From Tamarix chinensis (taxonomy: Eukaryota > Streptophyta > Magnoliopsida > Caryophyllales > Tamaricaceae), in contig CM060174.1 of the NCBI GenBank assembly GCA_030549775.1, positions 10,411,786-10,475,785 of the forward strand: a stretch of DNA of 64,000 bases, read 5' to 3'. Of this stretch, positions 34,531-46,711 are shown one piece after another. The notes under the pieces were generated by a model that worked only from the letters and a program-made list of their open reading frames with translations, was not told the DNA's origin and ran no database searches. The translations under genes were made by a program, and so were the position numbers. Position 1 is the stretch's first letter. Every line of letters starts with the position of its first letter.

Positions 34531-34559
34531 GGTCAATACAAAATGGATAGAGAATTTTA

Positions 34560-34789
34560 GTATGAAATGGTCAGTTATACACATTGCCATTTCATAATAA
34601 TATAAAATAGATAGAAAAGATTAATATGTGATGATAATGACAATGAAAGTAGCTCCATAAAATGTTGTATTCAATGAATAATGATGCCTTATTGTATTAT
34701 ACTTCCTTGTTAAATTTATTTTTTTGACCTATATGTTGTTTGATGCATTGCTAAATTGTATCTTATAGCGACATCCATTTCGTAATATT
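34560..34789 (-). other. 3' flank of DUF4220 copy 1
   Basis: Matches the 3' flanks of copy 0 (11520-11720) and copy 2 (49070-49560), for example 'gataatgacaatgaaagtag' at 34634. This shows that the gene duplications included downstream DNA. Confidence 0.7.
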
Positions 34790-35237
34790 TGAGCACTTCT
34801 CATTAAACTGGATTGGGTCACTAGAGATTTATGCCTCCTTTTTTCATTTCCCTCTCTACTCTCTTTGAGCACATCAGCGTCTATATTAGCCTCTTTGGCA
34901 TAGAAGATGGATTTGCTGTGCAGGTGTAAATGCACCGTCATCAACCACACAATAGTGATAAGCTGTCCACCTTTACTAAGTTGTGTAGCATGCGCATTCC
35001 CACTGCATTGACCAGCAGCGTAACTAAGCAGGTCGATCCAAACTGCTTTGACCTCTTCTATGAAACTTAGCAATTCTGGATCTATGATGCCATTTAATAA
35101 AAGTCGCCTATAAATCGGCTTGTGTCGTCTCATCTCCGGATTTGAGTGTGTCAAATATTCTAGAGCAACTTTTTCCTTCAACGGTGAGAATATTGAGATA
35201 TTTAGTGTTACGTTAAACGACCTCACGGAGACATATA
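34790..35237 (-). pseudogene. DUF4220/DUF594 copy 1, C-terminal part
   Basis: The open frame 35226-34729 reads HKPIYRRLLLNGIIDPELLSFIEEV joined in frame to KAVWIDLLSYAAGQCSGNAH and SKGGQLITIVWLM. Compared with copy 0, about 140 residues between these parts are missing, including the segment WHIVTELLCY to MTGAVG, so the DUF594 domain is gutted although the frame is kept. The upstream part of the gene continues at 40184 beyond the solo LTR. The C-terminus after the membrane-like LITIVWLM segment differs from both paralogs. Confidence 0.85.
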
Positions 35238-36553
35238 TGTAATACTCCGTATTTTAAAATTTAATTTTATTAAACTTAATTATTTTATTAGCATAATTTG
35301 ATATAAACATTTAATTATTTTAGTTATAATTTATTTTATGGATTTATCGACGATTTTGACTTCATTTTTGAATTTAATTAATTGTTATCGTTGCGAATCA
35401 TTCTAGATAAATTCGTTCACAATTATAATTTTATTATATTCATATAATTTTAATTTTTGGTTAAAAATATATATTTTCGTTCTTTCTAGTATTTTGATTT
35501 TAATATTCTAGATTCGTTTTCGATTATAACTTTGTCGTGTGATTACGATTTTGTTATAGGGTTATATTTCGTTAACGATATATATATTATTTAAATTATA
35601 AAATTTTTATTTAAAATAGTCAAATTTATTTTAATGATTTTATTCGTAGAAAATATTTCTGACTTTGAACTTATTCGTTTTTGAAGTTGTTAAGATCATC
35701 GGATAGTTTTAAATTAAAAAGATCTTCGGAACTTATTTATGAATTTCTTTCCGAAATTAATTTTCTTCCATTTTACCCTTCTTGGTTTGTGGAAGACCAA
35801 TTTTGAAAATTATTTAAATTAGTCTCGGTTTATTAGAATTTGATTTAAATATTTTCTTATATGCTTTTAAATATTATGTCAAGGTATTATAATGTATTTC
35901 CATAAATAATATAAATTTGTACGTTCGTTGGTAAATTCTTCCAAAAATACTTCCGAAATTCTTTATATAGCTCTTATATCAATTTTAAGTCTTCGAATCC
36001 TTTTGAAATAATTTTCATTAAATAAATTTTAGATAAAATTTTCCAACAATATTTTTTAGATGTTTAGTAGTTACTTATATGTATATTTGCAAAAAAAAAA
36101 ACAACGGTACCTGACTCCTCTCTTCCTTTTTCCTTTTCTCTCCTCTTCTCTTCCATCTTATCTTTCCCTTTCCCATTCGTCCCTGTTCTACACCCTAGGC
36201 CCAAACCCTAGCCTACCATCTCCTCCCTGCTCCTCCACTCTAACCGCCTAACCAGCCACAACTGGTTGTCACCGTTAATGCTACCAGCCACCGTAGCAAG
36301 CAGCAGCTGCAGCAGCAACAACGAATAGCAACAAGGGTAACGACGAGCAACAACGCAAGCTGTGCCACCGTCTGGCCACGACAAGCCTCGTTGGCTGCCA
36401 GTGAGTAGTCCTCGACCTCCGAAGAAGCTTCCCCAATCATCACCCGCCCCGATTTGTTAGTTTCGTTTGGTATAAATTTATAAAAACCCTAACCCTTGTT
36501 TTGATTAATTGAGTATGAATTAGCTTATGATAACCTAATTTATTGGTTGGTTA

Positions 36554-36556
<3 letters not shown>

Positions 36557-36594
<38 letters not shown>
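36557..36594. repeat. (AT)n microsatellite
   Basis: About 18 AT units inside the solo LTR. Confidence 0.95.
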
Positions 36595-36595
<1 letters not shown>

Positions 36596-36656
36596 ATGAT
36601 TGATTTAGAGTGGTTAATTATAGTATATTTGGTTGATTTGTGAAAATCATATTTTT

Positions 36657-37600
36657 GGCCGGGTTTTGCTCGAAATTTTTGGATTCATCCAATTAAGCTA
36701 TTTTGGGTCAATTGATTCTACACTATGATGTAAAATATATCTAATTTCATATCGGAACCATCAATTTGAGAAATTTATGCAGAATTGATTAGAATTGGAT
36801 TTCTAGGTCAAAATCCATGTATAATGAAATTGGGTTGCATAATTGAGTTGTTTCACTCAATTGATTTTATAATATCATTTGAAATGTATTTAATTTTATA
36901 TCAAAAGTGTTGATTTGGGAAAATTGTGTGAAATTGATTGGAATTAGATTTTTAGGTCAAAACTCATGCGGGTCTAAATTGGATTGTGTAATCGGGTTGT
37001 TTTATTTAATTGATTATATAATTTACATTAGAATACATTTAATTATAATTTGAGATTTCAATTTATATATTTTAGCAAGAATTGATTGGATTTGAGTTCC
37101 GGGCTAAAAAAACCCTAATTATGCTAACTTGGGTATTTCTTTTATTGGTTTTGATCAATTAATTATATGATATGTTATAAAATATGTTTAGTTGCATTTC
37201 TAAACATTCAATTTCAATAAATTAATAGAATTCAACCGAATTACATTTTTAGGGCTAAAACCCTAGATTCCAAATGAAATTATGAAATTGATCATTTGTA
37301 TAGTTGTTTTTCTAAAATTGAATTTATAGAAATAATTAAAATGGTCTTAATTGCATTCTAACACCTTCAATTGGAATTAATTGATTTAAATTATCCAAGT
37401 TTGTGTCTTGGGCTTTGAAACCCTAATTTCGAAAACCGATTGTCTTAAATTGGCTACTCAGAAGATTGTTTTGTTGAAATTAATTATCTAGATTTATCTA
37501 AAATGAGTTTAATTGTGTTTTAAAACTATCAATTTAGAGTAATCAAAGTTAATTAGTCGAGTCATAGTTCGGGCATTAAAAACACTAGGTTCGGATATGG
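36657..37600 (+). repeat. Degenerate ~150-bp tandem repeat, about 7 units
   Basis: A 'gg(t/g)c(a/t)aaaacc(c/t)ta' anchor recurs near 36657, 36808, 36955, 37100, 37251, 37406 and 37571, a spacing of 145-165. Between anchors, 'aattgattatataat' and 'tttaattgcatt' type stretches recur. Divergence between units is high. Confidence 0.7.
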
Positions 37601-38471
37601 TTTTATGAAAATGATTTGTTTATGCTTCTTGCACCTAGTAGATTACTAGTTTTGGATTTAAAATCATTATAATTGTATTATTATATTATCGAGTTGGATT
37701 GGTTCCCTAAAAATGGTTGATTTGCCTCTTTATTTGTAAAACCTAATGAATACGACATTTTTGATAAAAATAACTTATAATCTATTATTCTTTCCCCGAA
37801 TTTCCAAATCAATTTGAAATGCCCCAAGTGATATGTGTTAAATCTGATTTGATTAATATTTAATCTTAAATCTTAATAGGCGAGTCCTACGTTTTGGACA
37901 CTTTCCAAGAAAGATCATTTGTGTCCGTTTGTGTTGATTTTATTATAATATTTGAATTATTGATCGATAAGATAGTTTCTAACCTAGTTACGATTTCCAT
38001 AGATGATCTAGGAAAATTTTCTCGTGGATTTTCGAGCTCTTGATAGCTCTCTCTCTCTCTCTTTCTCAATTTGCTTAGCTAGCTTCAGATTTGGGTAAGT
38101 CGTTACTTACCTTTACTTATACGGAATCTGGAATGTATGTCTGTTGGAATAGAAGGTGATGAGTATACTTGATTATTTAATTATGTCAAGCATATATTGT
38201 ATTTCGTGTGGTAATTGTATATATGTATGAGTTATGGATTTAATGCGAACGCATGTTCGTGTGCCTCTTGAGTATTGTATATGTTTGAGTATGTGAAGGG
38301 CTGATTATGATTATGCTCTTAGCATATCTAGCTAATTGTAAAATATTTGGTGATTTTAGAGTATGTTCTAATGTGCCTAAATTGTAATTGGTTTAGAAAA
38401 CCGTATTCGTGGTTGAGTATGGATTGAAATTGTATGATACCATATGCTATATTTTATGTCATTGAATTATT

Positions 38472-38637
38472 TGGCTCTAACGCCACCTAAAATTATTCTA
38501 CTTTAATGACACATGAATTTGATCGGCTTTAATGCATCTGGAATAGTTTGGCTTTAATGCCACTTGGGTTGGTTTGGCTTTAATGCCACTTGGACTGTAT
38601 CGGCTTTAATGCCGCTTGAAATTTATCGGCTTATAAT
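38472..38637 (+). repeat. 26-bp minisatellite, about 6 units
   Basis: GGCTTTAATGCCACTTGG plus eight variable bases, repeated six times. Same core and period as the inverted array at 3923-4141. Confidence 0.88.
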
Positions 38638-39327
38638 GGAAATTCATTGTGTTGACGGATGTGAGCTACATGCTATTATGTGAACCTGATTTATGATTAG
38701 TTAAATTATGGAATAAAATATTAATCACTTAAAGTGAAAGATCTTGAGTTGGGGCTTATATCACTTGGGGTAGCTATCCGAGTTAGGTTTGGTATTCACT
38801 TGGTACCATTTTGGTGTTTTTCTCTTCTGTGATCCCGGGTGCCTTACGAGGTCTGGAGAGACCCTCTTCTATTCTATAGGTGTCTCAATATATTTCGATC
38901 CTATAGGGGACATGCATACTTATGTGATTAGGTGTCCTATTTATTGATGGTCTAGTTACGTTTCTAGGCGGGCCAGCTAGGGCTAGTACCATTCGAGTAC
39001 TAGATTAGTTGTTACGATCTCTTTGGGTCTCCATCCTGAAGATAATACAAACAAATGGTGGCGATCACAATAAAATAATATAATAATGAATTATTCTCTT
39101 TGGCTCTTGGACTTTATATTTCTATTTACTACACATGTCTCTTGATTCTTTCTTATAATAGTGTTGCCATATGATACATGTCCATATTAAATCATCATAT
39201 GATCTATTATTTAAATCGCATGTAGGCCTTATGTGTAGAATGTTATCTTTTAGGGTAGTGTGTGTTACTCAGCGTGCGACCATGATTTATAGTATGCTTG
39301 TACCCTATATATTGTCTTATATTATAA

Positions 39328-39545
39328 GCATGAGTTATTATATGAGTGGAATAGTATATATATATCACATGTATGATCGAGCATGCGTTATTATATGAGT
39401 AGAATGGTGTATGTATCACATGTATAAATCAAGCATGGGTTATTATATGAGTAGAATATTGTATGTATTGCATGTGTAATTGAGCATGAGTTATTGTATG
39501 AGTGGAATGGAATGTGTATCACATGTATAATTAAGCATGAGTATT
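39328..39545 (+). repeat. ~52-bp tandem repeat, 4 units
   Basis: GCATGAGTTATTATATGAGT and variants start at 39328, 39381, 39433 and 39484, with a partial unit at 39535. Confidence 0.9.
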
Positions 39546-40100
39546 GTAAGCTAAAGATTGTCATATCTTATATGTGTCCTATGTCCTGTTTCCTTCCATG
39601 AGTTAGGTAGTCGTGATTTACTCGGTACTAGGCCCATACTTATATTACCTTGGTTGAATGGGTCCTGCGATGATCCACTAATGGTGGGGAGCAGACCTCT
39701 TGTGCAGGCTTGAATTCAGACTTTGGATGTTACTATTGGGTTGAAGGCTTGGCTTGAGAAAGTAGGTAATCCGAAATTTATCCCTTAGGATTTGTTTTTA
39801 TCTGTATCTATTTTTAGAAGTTTTAAGTGATGTATTAAAATTTTAAGGTGTTGTAATTGAATTTTATCTCATTACTTTGATAAGCTTTTAAAAATCCAGA
39901 ATTATTTCATACATTTCCGCTAATTTATCTAGCGATGATTTTCTTTAGTAAAATTATTCACTTGCCATTTGCATGTGGATATCTCCTTATGGGAGTTTAT
40001 CCTCACTGTATGGATGTTGGTTGAATTTTGTTTGACAGGTTTTAGCCTTGCATCTAGCATGAGATAGATGATAAACATTTATCTTGTATTATGTGTGGCG

Positions 40101-40182
40101 GTAACATTCCCCAAATTGTATTTTAGCTTCCATATTATTCTTTTAAACGAAATATTTTAGGAATAAAATTTGTGGGTGTTAC
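40101..40182 (+). repeat. LTR-terminal inverted repeat (hairpin)
   Basis: The arm GTAACATTCCCCAAATTG (from 40101) is an imperfect reverse complement of the LTR end GAATAAAATTTGTGGGTGTT (from 40161). It follows a 'gtgtggcg' block, as at 3116. Confidence 0.75.
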
Positions 40183-40183
40183 A

Positions 40184-41422
40184 ATATGTGATTCCATATA
40201 CGAAATATTTAAGTCCCAACAGTGCATAAAGCTTCTCAAAATTATGGTTTCGTGCATTAACGAGTTAGTTTATAAGGTTGAATTATTGGATGCTCTCTAA
40301 TCACCTCCAAGGAAAGAATAGCAGTGAAGTTAGCACCCGTAGAAAAGGGTTGGTGTTTCTGTTCTAATCTTCTGAAATTTTAACTAGAAATTCGTATTTC
40401 ACAAGATTACTCTTGATTGGGGATATCCTCCTGGCAGAAAAAATTATTAGCAGAAAGAAAATGGTTGCATCAAGTACAATGGCACCTTAGAGAAACTTAT
40501 AAGTAATGTTCACATCATATGTATGGTATGGGGACTTATCCTTTGAATACCAAAGCCAAAACGATGTGGATACCAACACAAAGCAAAAAAGTCGGAAGAT
40601 ATATCCTATCAAGCCACAAATGACAGCCATCTTGGTATAAAGAGATTCCTGCATCAAGTTCAGCTCAAGTTCCACCACCTTGAAAGCTTTATCTACATTT
40701 AGGGTCCTGAATTTACTAGAGTTGATCTCTAATTCTTTTTCTATGAATATAAAGTCTATTATCAGACCCTTGACTAACTCCAAATAATTATTACTATCAT
40801 AATAATAAGGATCTCCACTCTCTCTAGTAATAATGACTTCCCATACTCTGTCCAGATAAATTTTTTTGTCCTCTCTCAGTACCTCTCCAACAACGAGTTT
40901 CGAAGCTTATTCACGCTAACCTGGTACAGGGACATTGTCCTCTTGTCGTACTTGATAAGCCCTGCTATAATCATGAGTATTGTGTTCGCACCCATAGTTT
41001 ATTATCAGGTAGAGATTTGTAAAAAAAAATATGTATCTATTTAGAGCGAACTGGGCAATGAATTAAAGCAAATGACACGGTGACAACTCATTATCCTCCA
41101 AGGCAAAAGCAGTGATGTTATCAAGACCACCAAGATAGTTAATCAAATATGGGGCCTATAATGCCATAAGGCCAGTCGCTCTCATATCGACGGAAGCATC
41201 ACCTTATCTATATGACATAAGACAAACTACAAAGGTTGCAACCTAATCAGCTAGCAAATAGGCTAGCCACATCAAGCCAGTGAAAATGCGGTTAGCAATT
41301 CTTTTTCTATGAGGAGACACAAATGCTAGGAAGAATTGAAGGAAGAGACTAAAGAGAACAAAGCCTCTCACTTCCCAAATGGTTTTTAGTTTTTGGAGAT
41401 GTTCAATTAAAAAGAAGCCCCT
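40184..41422 (-). pseudogene. DUF4220 copy 1, N-terminal two thirds
   Basis: The minus strand is alignable throughout to copies 0 and 2 but carries several frameshifts. The clearest open piece is 40783-40487 (VKGLIIDFIFIEKELEINS, then VELELNLMQESLYTKMAVI and WLWYSKDKSPYHTYDV). The start codon position reads AGG instead of ATG (near 41421). With the downstream solo LTR and the internal deletion at 34.9 kb, this gene is certainly dead. Confidence 0.88.
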
Positions 41423-42138
41423 AATTTGCCCCTTTTTTTCTTTAATATTTGCCCAACTGGCTATATATGTGTTTGGTGTAGGAAGGAAGTAATATTCCCG
41501 ATTACAAATGGAGGGGGCACGAATTATTTGAATATAAAGATCAATATGAGCTTTAGATTAACTACTCTACCTCTCTCACACACACACAAACATACACTTC
41601 CTTATTTCTTCCATTTCCTGTTCTTTAGGATAGCTTGTCCCTCATTTTGAATCTTACCATCTTAATAAATAATATTAAAATAATACTTATCTTTCATATT
41701 GTTTCTCACTCATTTTTAACTACATAATTTTCTTCTCTAATATAATAATAAAATAAACAATTCAATCAATTTATATCCCACGAAATTTATCTAACATAAG
41801 TAATATTTATTTTTTATTATTCATTTGGAAATCCTTCAATAGATGGCTACATGTGACATTTCCATCCCCTTTTTATCTTTACCTTATTTCCTTTAGGCTT
41901 GAATTCCTTTTTCTTTCATTTCTTTTCTTGTTTGGCTTTTAATTTTTGATGAACTCCAAAAACTAGGAGGTAAAAAAAAATTACCATTTTATCTCTTCTG
42001 CCCTTATAGATGCCACCTAATAAAAGTAAATTTTATTTTGCCTCCTAGTTTTTAATGCTGGTACTCTAAGTAGATTAATTGATGCTTTTTTATATTTTCT
42101 CCACTCCATTGTGCACATTTCTTTCAAGTGTCCATCAT

Positions 42139-42140
42139 TA

Positions 42141-42195
<55 letters not shown>

Positions 42196-42196
42196 T
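42139..42196. repeat. (ATT)n microsatellite
   Basis: About 19 uninterrupted ATT units, absent from the paralogous region near 53.8 kb. Confidence 0.95.
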
Positions 42197-42629
42197 CCCA
42201 GCAAGCTGATACAACCATAATGTCTTTTATTAATTGACACTCATTCAATTAGGAGAGGCAATGTGGCCAAGGGAGAAGTTAGAGGGAAAGAAGCGGGAGT
42301 GTGTGTATGGAGAGAAAAAAAATGAGACATATGTCCCCTTTATTTTGGGTGGGGCTTCTATTTATAGTAGATATTAGGGACAAAGGAAAAAAGGACCCGT
42401 GCGCAGGACCTCTTTGATCTTTGAGATTGGGCCTAAACAAGGAGGGAAGTGGTTTAATTTGTTAGTTGGATCTAAACCCTCAACATCTCTTCTTTTCACA
42501 TACACAAGGGCATCATCCTTTAGCTTACTACATGACCTAAAATGTTATTCATCATTGCAACGTAGAAAAATGAGTACATAGATACACAGTGTAATTATGG
42601 CTATTTTAGTGTTTTGGTTTTTGGCAATT

Positions 42630-43050
42630 TTTCAATACCTTACCACTTCATCACTTCTTTCAATATGCTCTGATATCATGCACTTTTTATATACTCCCCC
42701 TCTTACCCCTTCAGTACTTCTTTCAATACCCTACCACTTCAACACTTCTTTTAATATGCTCTAGTATCATGCACATCTTCTATATTCCCTTTCTTATGCC
42801 TTCAGCAGTTCTTCTAATACCTAACTACTTCATCACTTCTTTCAATACCTTACCACTTTAGCACTTATTTCAATACCTTACCACTTTAGCACTTCTTTCA
42901 ATATGCTCTAGTATCATGCACTTCTTCTATACTCCCCCTCTTGCCCCTTTGACACATCTTTCAATACCTTACCACTTGAACACTTCTTTCAATATGCTTT
43001 AGCATATTACACTCATTTTATACTTTCCCTGTTATCCTTTCTGCACTTCT
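42630..43050. repeat. ~91-bp repeat array
   Basis: The anchor 'caatatgctctagtatcatg' type occurs at 42661, 42752, 42899 and 42990. Spacings are 91, 147 and 91, with 'ttcaataccttaccacttca' units between. The paralog at about 53815-54055 has only two such anchors. Confidence 0.8.
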
Positions 43051-44880
43051 TTCAAATAGGTTTAGACTCATCAATACACAGAAGGATTGAGGACGTAGTT
43101 ATACCACCTGTAATAAATTAAAAATTAAGTTCATTTAAACATTTTTTCCCCAATTAGGTTAATTATATATACACTTTTTACTAATTAAGTTAGATTTCAA
43201 ATTTAAACTTTTAATTATACTTTTTAATGGAAAAATATATGATTTAAATATTTTAACTTTAACCTTATATGTCCTCATACCATTTATATAAATGGAAAAT
43301 TACTTTTGCTAATTTAATTCTTCTACCTATAAAAGTATGAATGTTAAGCATAATGTCTAACTAAGATTTACATCCAAGATTTAAGTGAATTAGTTGTGTA
43401 GTATACTTAAAATTAGGTAGTAGAGGTGAATAATCCTTGTTACATTCCTAGGTATGATTTTATTCAAATTTTTCTAATATCATTTCTTAAAATTAGGCAT
43501 CAATCGATTAGTTATTTAGTTTCTTTTTTTAATAATCAAATCTTCTTATAAATATTTTATCTTCTTACATAATTATCATACATAAATAGTAGTGCTAGTT
43601 GTTGTAATAGTTTAACATTTGGATGTCTAACTGATAATCAAAATGTTATAAGAAATGCCAACAATCAAAATAGGGAAAAATAGTATATTGAATGTAATTT
43701 GTAACTTGCTCTATTACTTAACATTATATAAATTAAAATGTTTTTAGAAATAATAATAATATAATATATTTGCTAGTAAAAATAATATTTTTCTTTAAGT
43801 TGTGCTAATATTCATATGAAAATCACTTAATACATATGTATTTACAAATGTATAGCTATATACAAAAAATGATTGAATCTTGCTTTCTCCAATGAAAAAA
43901 AAATTGATAAAATTTTGTGGTAGAGTAGTAATATAAATGAATAAATATTCTAGACTTGTTTTTAATAAACTATTTTCAATTAGTTTCTAAGGAAATGCAT
44001 TTTTCTACTTTTTTTTAGTTAAGTAATACACCAACAATAATATATTTTTTTACATATTTATATTAAAAGAAGGTTAATGTACTTATAAAAAATAAAATAA
44101 AATAATATATTATACATATTATTATAATATTATTTTCTACGGAAATAGAAATACAAAGATGGTGTTTACAATTTATTTAAAAATCACTCTGATATATATA
44201 TTATTGTATTTAACTTCAAAAACAATTAATTGAGAAAATTCAATATTAAAGTGATCCAATATTTTTACTTCTACAAATATAATAATAATTATTATTATTA
44301 TTATTCTAGAAATTCATATTCTTTAAATGTCAAGTAATTTAGATAAAATATAATGTCTATTTAAAGGTAATAGTATCCAAATGATATATCTATTTAAAAA
44401 TAGAAGTAGAGTGTGTAAAAGTTAACTTCCAAATAACAAAATATCTATTTAAAATACAATGTCTAAGAATTTAAATTACAATATATCAGTACGTCAAATT
44501 TGGAAAAAGTAGTTTTATTTGGGCGATGGAAAATAATTTCTTTATGATGCAAATGGGTTTAGAAAAATGGGTATGTCAAAAGTTGATTTACACATTTATT
44601 TTATCATTTGATATTGTAAGAAATCCAAAATTTAATGAAAAAAAGGACTATAAAAAATGAATTTTAACAAAATGAATATTCAAAATAAATAAAAAACATA
44701 TTAAGAATGGATATAAGGGTTTTTTCACAAAAGATATCGATGCAATATTTTTATCCAGTATATGTTGTTATGTATTATATTAGTTATAATTATAATACTA
44801 TTTAATAAATAGCTTTTTAAATCTACTAATTACATTATCCAATTAATTCAACCTAACTGAAACGCAACCCAAAAATAAAT

Positions 44881-46711
44881 CAAACATTCAAAGTTAGGTT
44901 GTAAGCTAATCAATACCTAATAATAAAATTTTTCAACAAATAACTGAAAATAGTAACCATTTTCTGTTGAGAGCTGCCACTAAATGACAAACTCTCTTTA
45001 TATTTCGACACGAAGCAAGGTGCCTACTAAGAAGGGCCTCCACATAAAATTGGTATATAGCGATTCGCTCTTTCGTCGCTTGGTTTCGCTGGTGCAGGCG
45101 AGGGTGTGCGTTGGTGTAGTGTAGGACAGCGACGGAGGGCACAAGTTGAGCAGGGAAACTATGGTGGCTAAGGCGAAGCCGTAGCTTTGGCTGGAAGGTT
45201 GCACCAATGTGCAACGCCCTACGCTCTATGTAGATATCATTCCTTCGGCCGGACGATAGGCCTTGGAGGACGGGCGCGAGGGAGTTGGAGGACGACAAAC
45301 AAAAGTAAATTGAAAGAAATTAAAAATTTATTTAGTCACTAAATTAATTGCTATTACGCTGATTTTTTATAATAAAAATCATCGAACACCTAAATTATAC
45401 CTAAAACTTTATATCTTTCTTTTAACTAAAAATCACATCAAACATGTTTGGATTTAAACAAGTTAAACATCAAAGTTTATCTATATCAAAAGATCAACAA
45501 TATAGTATATTTAATTTATAAAACTAAACAAAGAATCAAGACATGCTATATATCAAAATTACTCTACAAACTACCAAGAATAACAGATTATTATCAATTC
45601 AACAAAATGCACAACGGATTAAAAATCCCTAAATATAGCCAAAACTCTAAACCAAACATGACACCAAATAAAGCAACCAAACACACTAATTTATGCTTAT
45701 ATGTAGTAAACCATAGTTCTTACCCTAATCTATCTTTGAAATAAAGAAGAAAGAGGAAGAATCAAGCCCCACTTTATGTCTTTAGAAACCTACAAAATAC
45801 TATAAAAAACTTCGAAGAAATCTCATAGAAAAAGGATTAGAAAAGAGAAGAATGGAAGGAGAAGAAGAAGAAACCCTAAAGATGGAATTATGGAAGCTTG
45901 GAGGTTGAAAATGTTGATGATGGGAAAAAATGAGGGAGAAAAGGGGGTGAGTTTTAGTGGAGAAGATGACAAAAAGATGGGAGAAAAAAATTATGACAAG
46001 GTAGGAAAAGTTGGGAGGGTAAAAGGGTAACTTGTATTAGACTTAATTATTAAGTTTTCATTAGATATTTTATGAAAATATCAAGGGGAAAGGTAGGCTA
46101 GGTGGCAGCTAAGGGGAAGGAAGAAATGTGTGGATGAATTTTAATCTTATCCCAAATGAGTGGTGGAAATTAAAAGTATTAAAATGTAATGTGAGGATAT
46201 AAAGAAAAATTGGATTTGGCAACGTACATTTGCCTAAAATATATAATAAATCCTAACAATTATAAAATTAATTATATAAGATTTTTAAACCATGTTAAGT
46301 TTAAAAACACTAAAATATAATAAACTCTACAGTTCTATAAAATTTAGATAATTAAATTGGGGTTTAAAACACATTTAAAGCGCATTGGTACTATAAATAG
46401 TATATATATATATATATATTACCAACAGCTCGATTTGGTATTTTGAAAGAGCCTGTAACACTTAGACAGATATAAGAAATTCAAATTTCTACCTTATAGA
46501 AGAGTCTTGGAAAAGATCAAAATTAAAAGTGGTACAAAAGTCTCACGGAAACTGAAACTACAAGAAATGACGAGAAATTGATAATGAAAAATATAAAAAA
46601 AATGGCATTAGGGTTTCTAATTTTTCAAGAGATGTATCAAAATATAGAAAAATTACTTTCAAACCAAGAAGATCCTGAACAAATCAAGATTTTATAAATT
46701 GGGGTATTATA
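44881..46711 (-). mobile_element. Possible long-LTR fragment, minus strand
   Basis: The right edge reads GGGGTATTATA, the reverse complement of a TATAATACCCC-type LTR start. Inside there is a purine-rich block with GAA repeats (45840-46060), as in the minus-strand LTR at 31.7-33 kb. A GC-richer stretch at 44930-45300 contains overlapping open frames without recognisable domains. An (AT)n run lies at 46401-46420. Family membership is uncertain. Confidence 0.35.

Larger units (their letters stand above)
35238..40183 (+). mobile_element. Solo LTR (family X), 4946 bp, inserted in DUF4220 copy 1
   Basis: Starts TGTAATACTCCGTATTTT and ends GGGTGTTACA, the TG…CA ends of an LTR. Flanking 5-mers are ATATA (left) and ATATG (right). 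The paralogs indicate a single ATATG at the empty site, so this is a target-site duplication with one substitution. The terminal block with its hairpin occurs only once, and no gag, pol, primer site or second LTR is found, so a solo LTR is the best reading. Internal features: a pyrimidine-rich leader at 36110-36250, a ~150-bp repeat at 36657-37600, a 26-bp minisatellite at 38472-38637, and a 52-bp repeat at 39328-39545. Confidence 0.8.
41423..44880. repeat. Upstream region of DUF4220 copy 1, paralogous to 53228-55855
   Basis: From the promoter outward it aligns with the copy 2 upstream region for over 2.5 kb, for example 'gaggacgtagttatacca' at 43090 and 54091 and 'ttctagacttgtttttaata' near 43959 and 54930. 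No gene was recognised. Copy 1 is longer because of extra AT-rich DNA, an (ATT)n run and an expanded repeat array. Confidence 0.85.

Noticed and set aside
44933..45298. 121-codon minus-strand frame
   Set aside because: No recognised family, an overlapping second frame in the same GC-richer patch, and transposon-like surroundings.
46553..46580. CACTA terminus (CTACAAGAAATGACGAG)
   Set aside because: It lacks the leading CA, subterminal repeats and a partner end; a chance match is likely.
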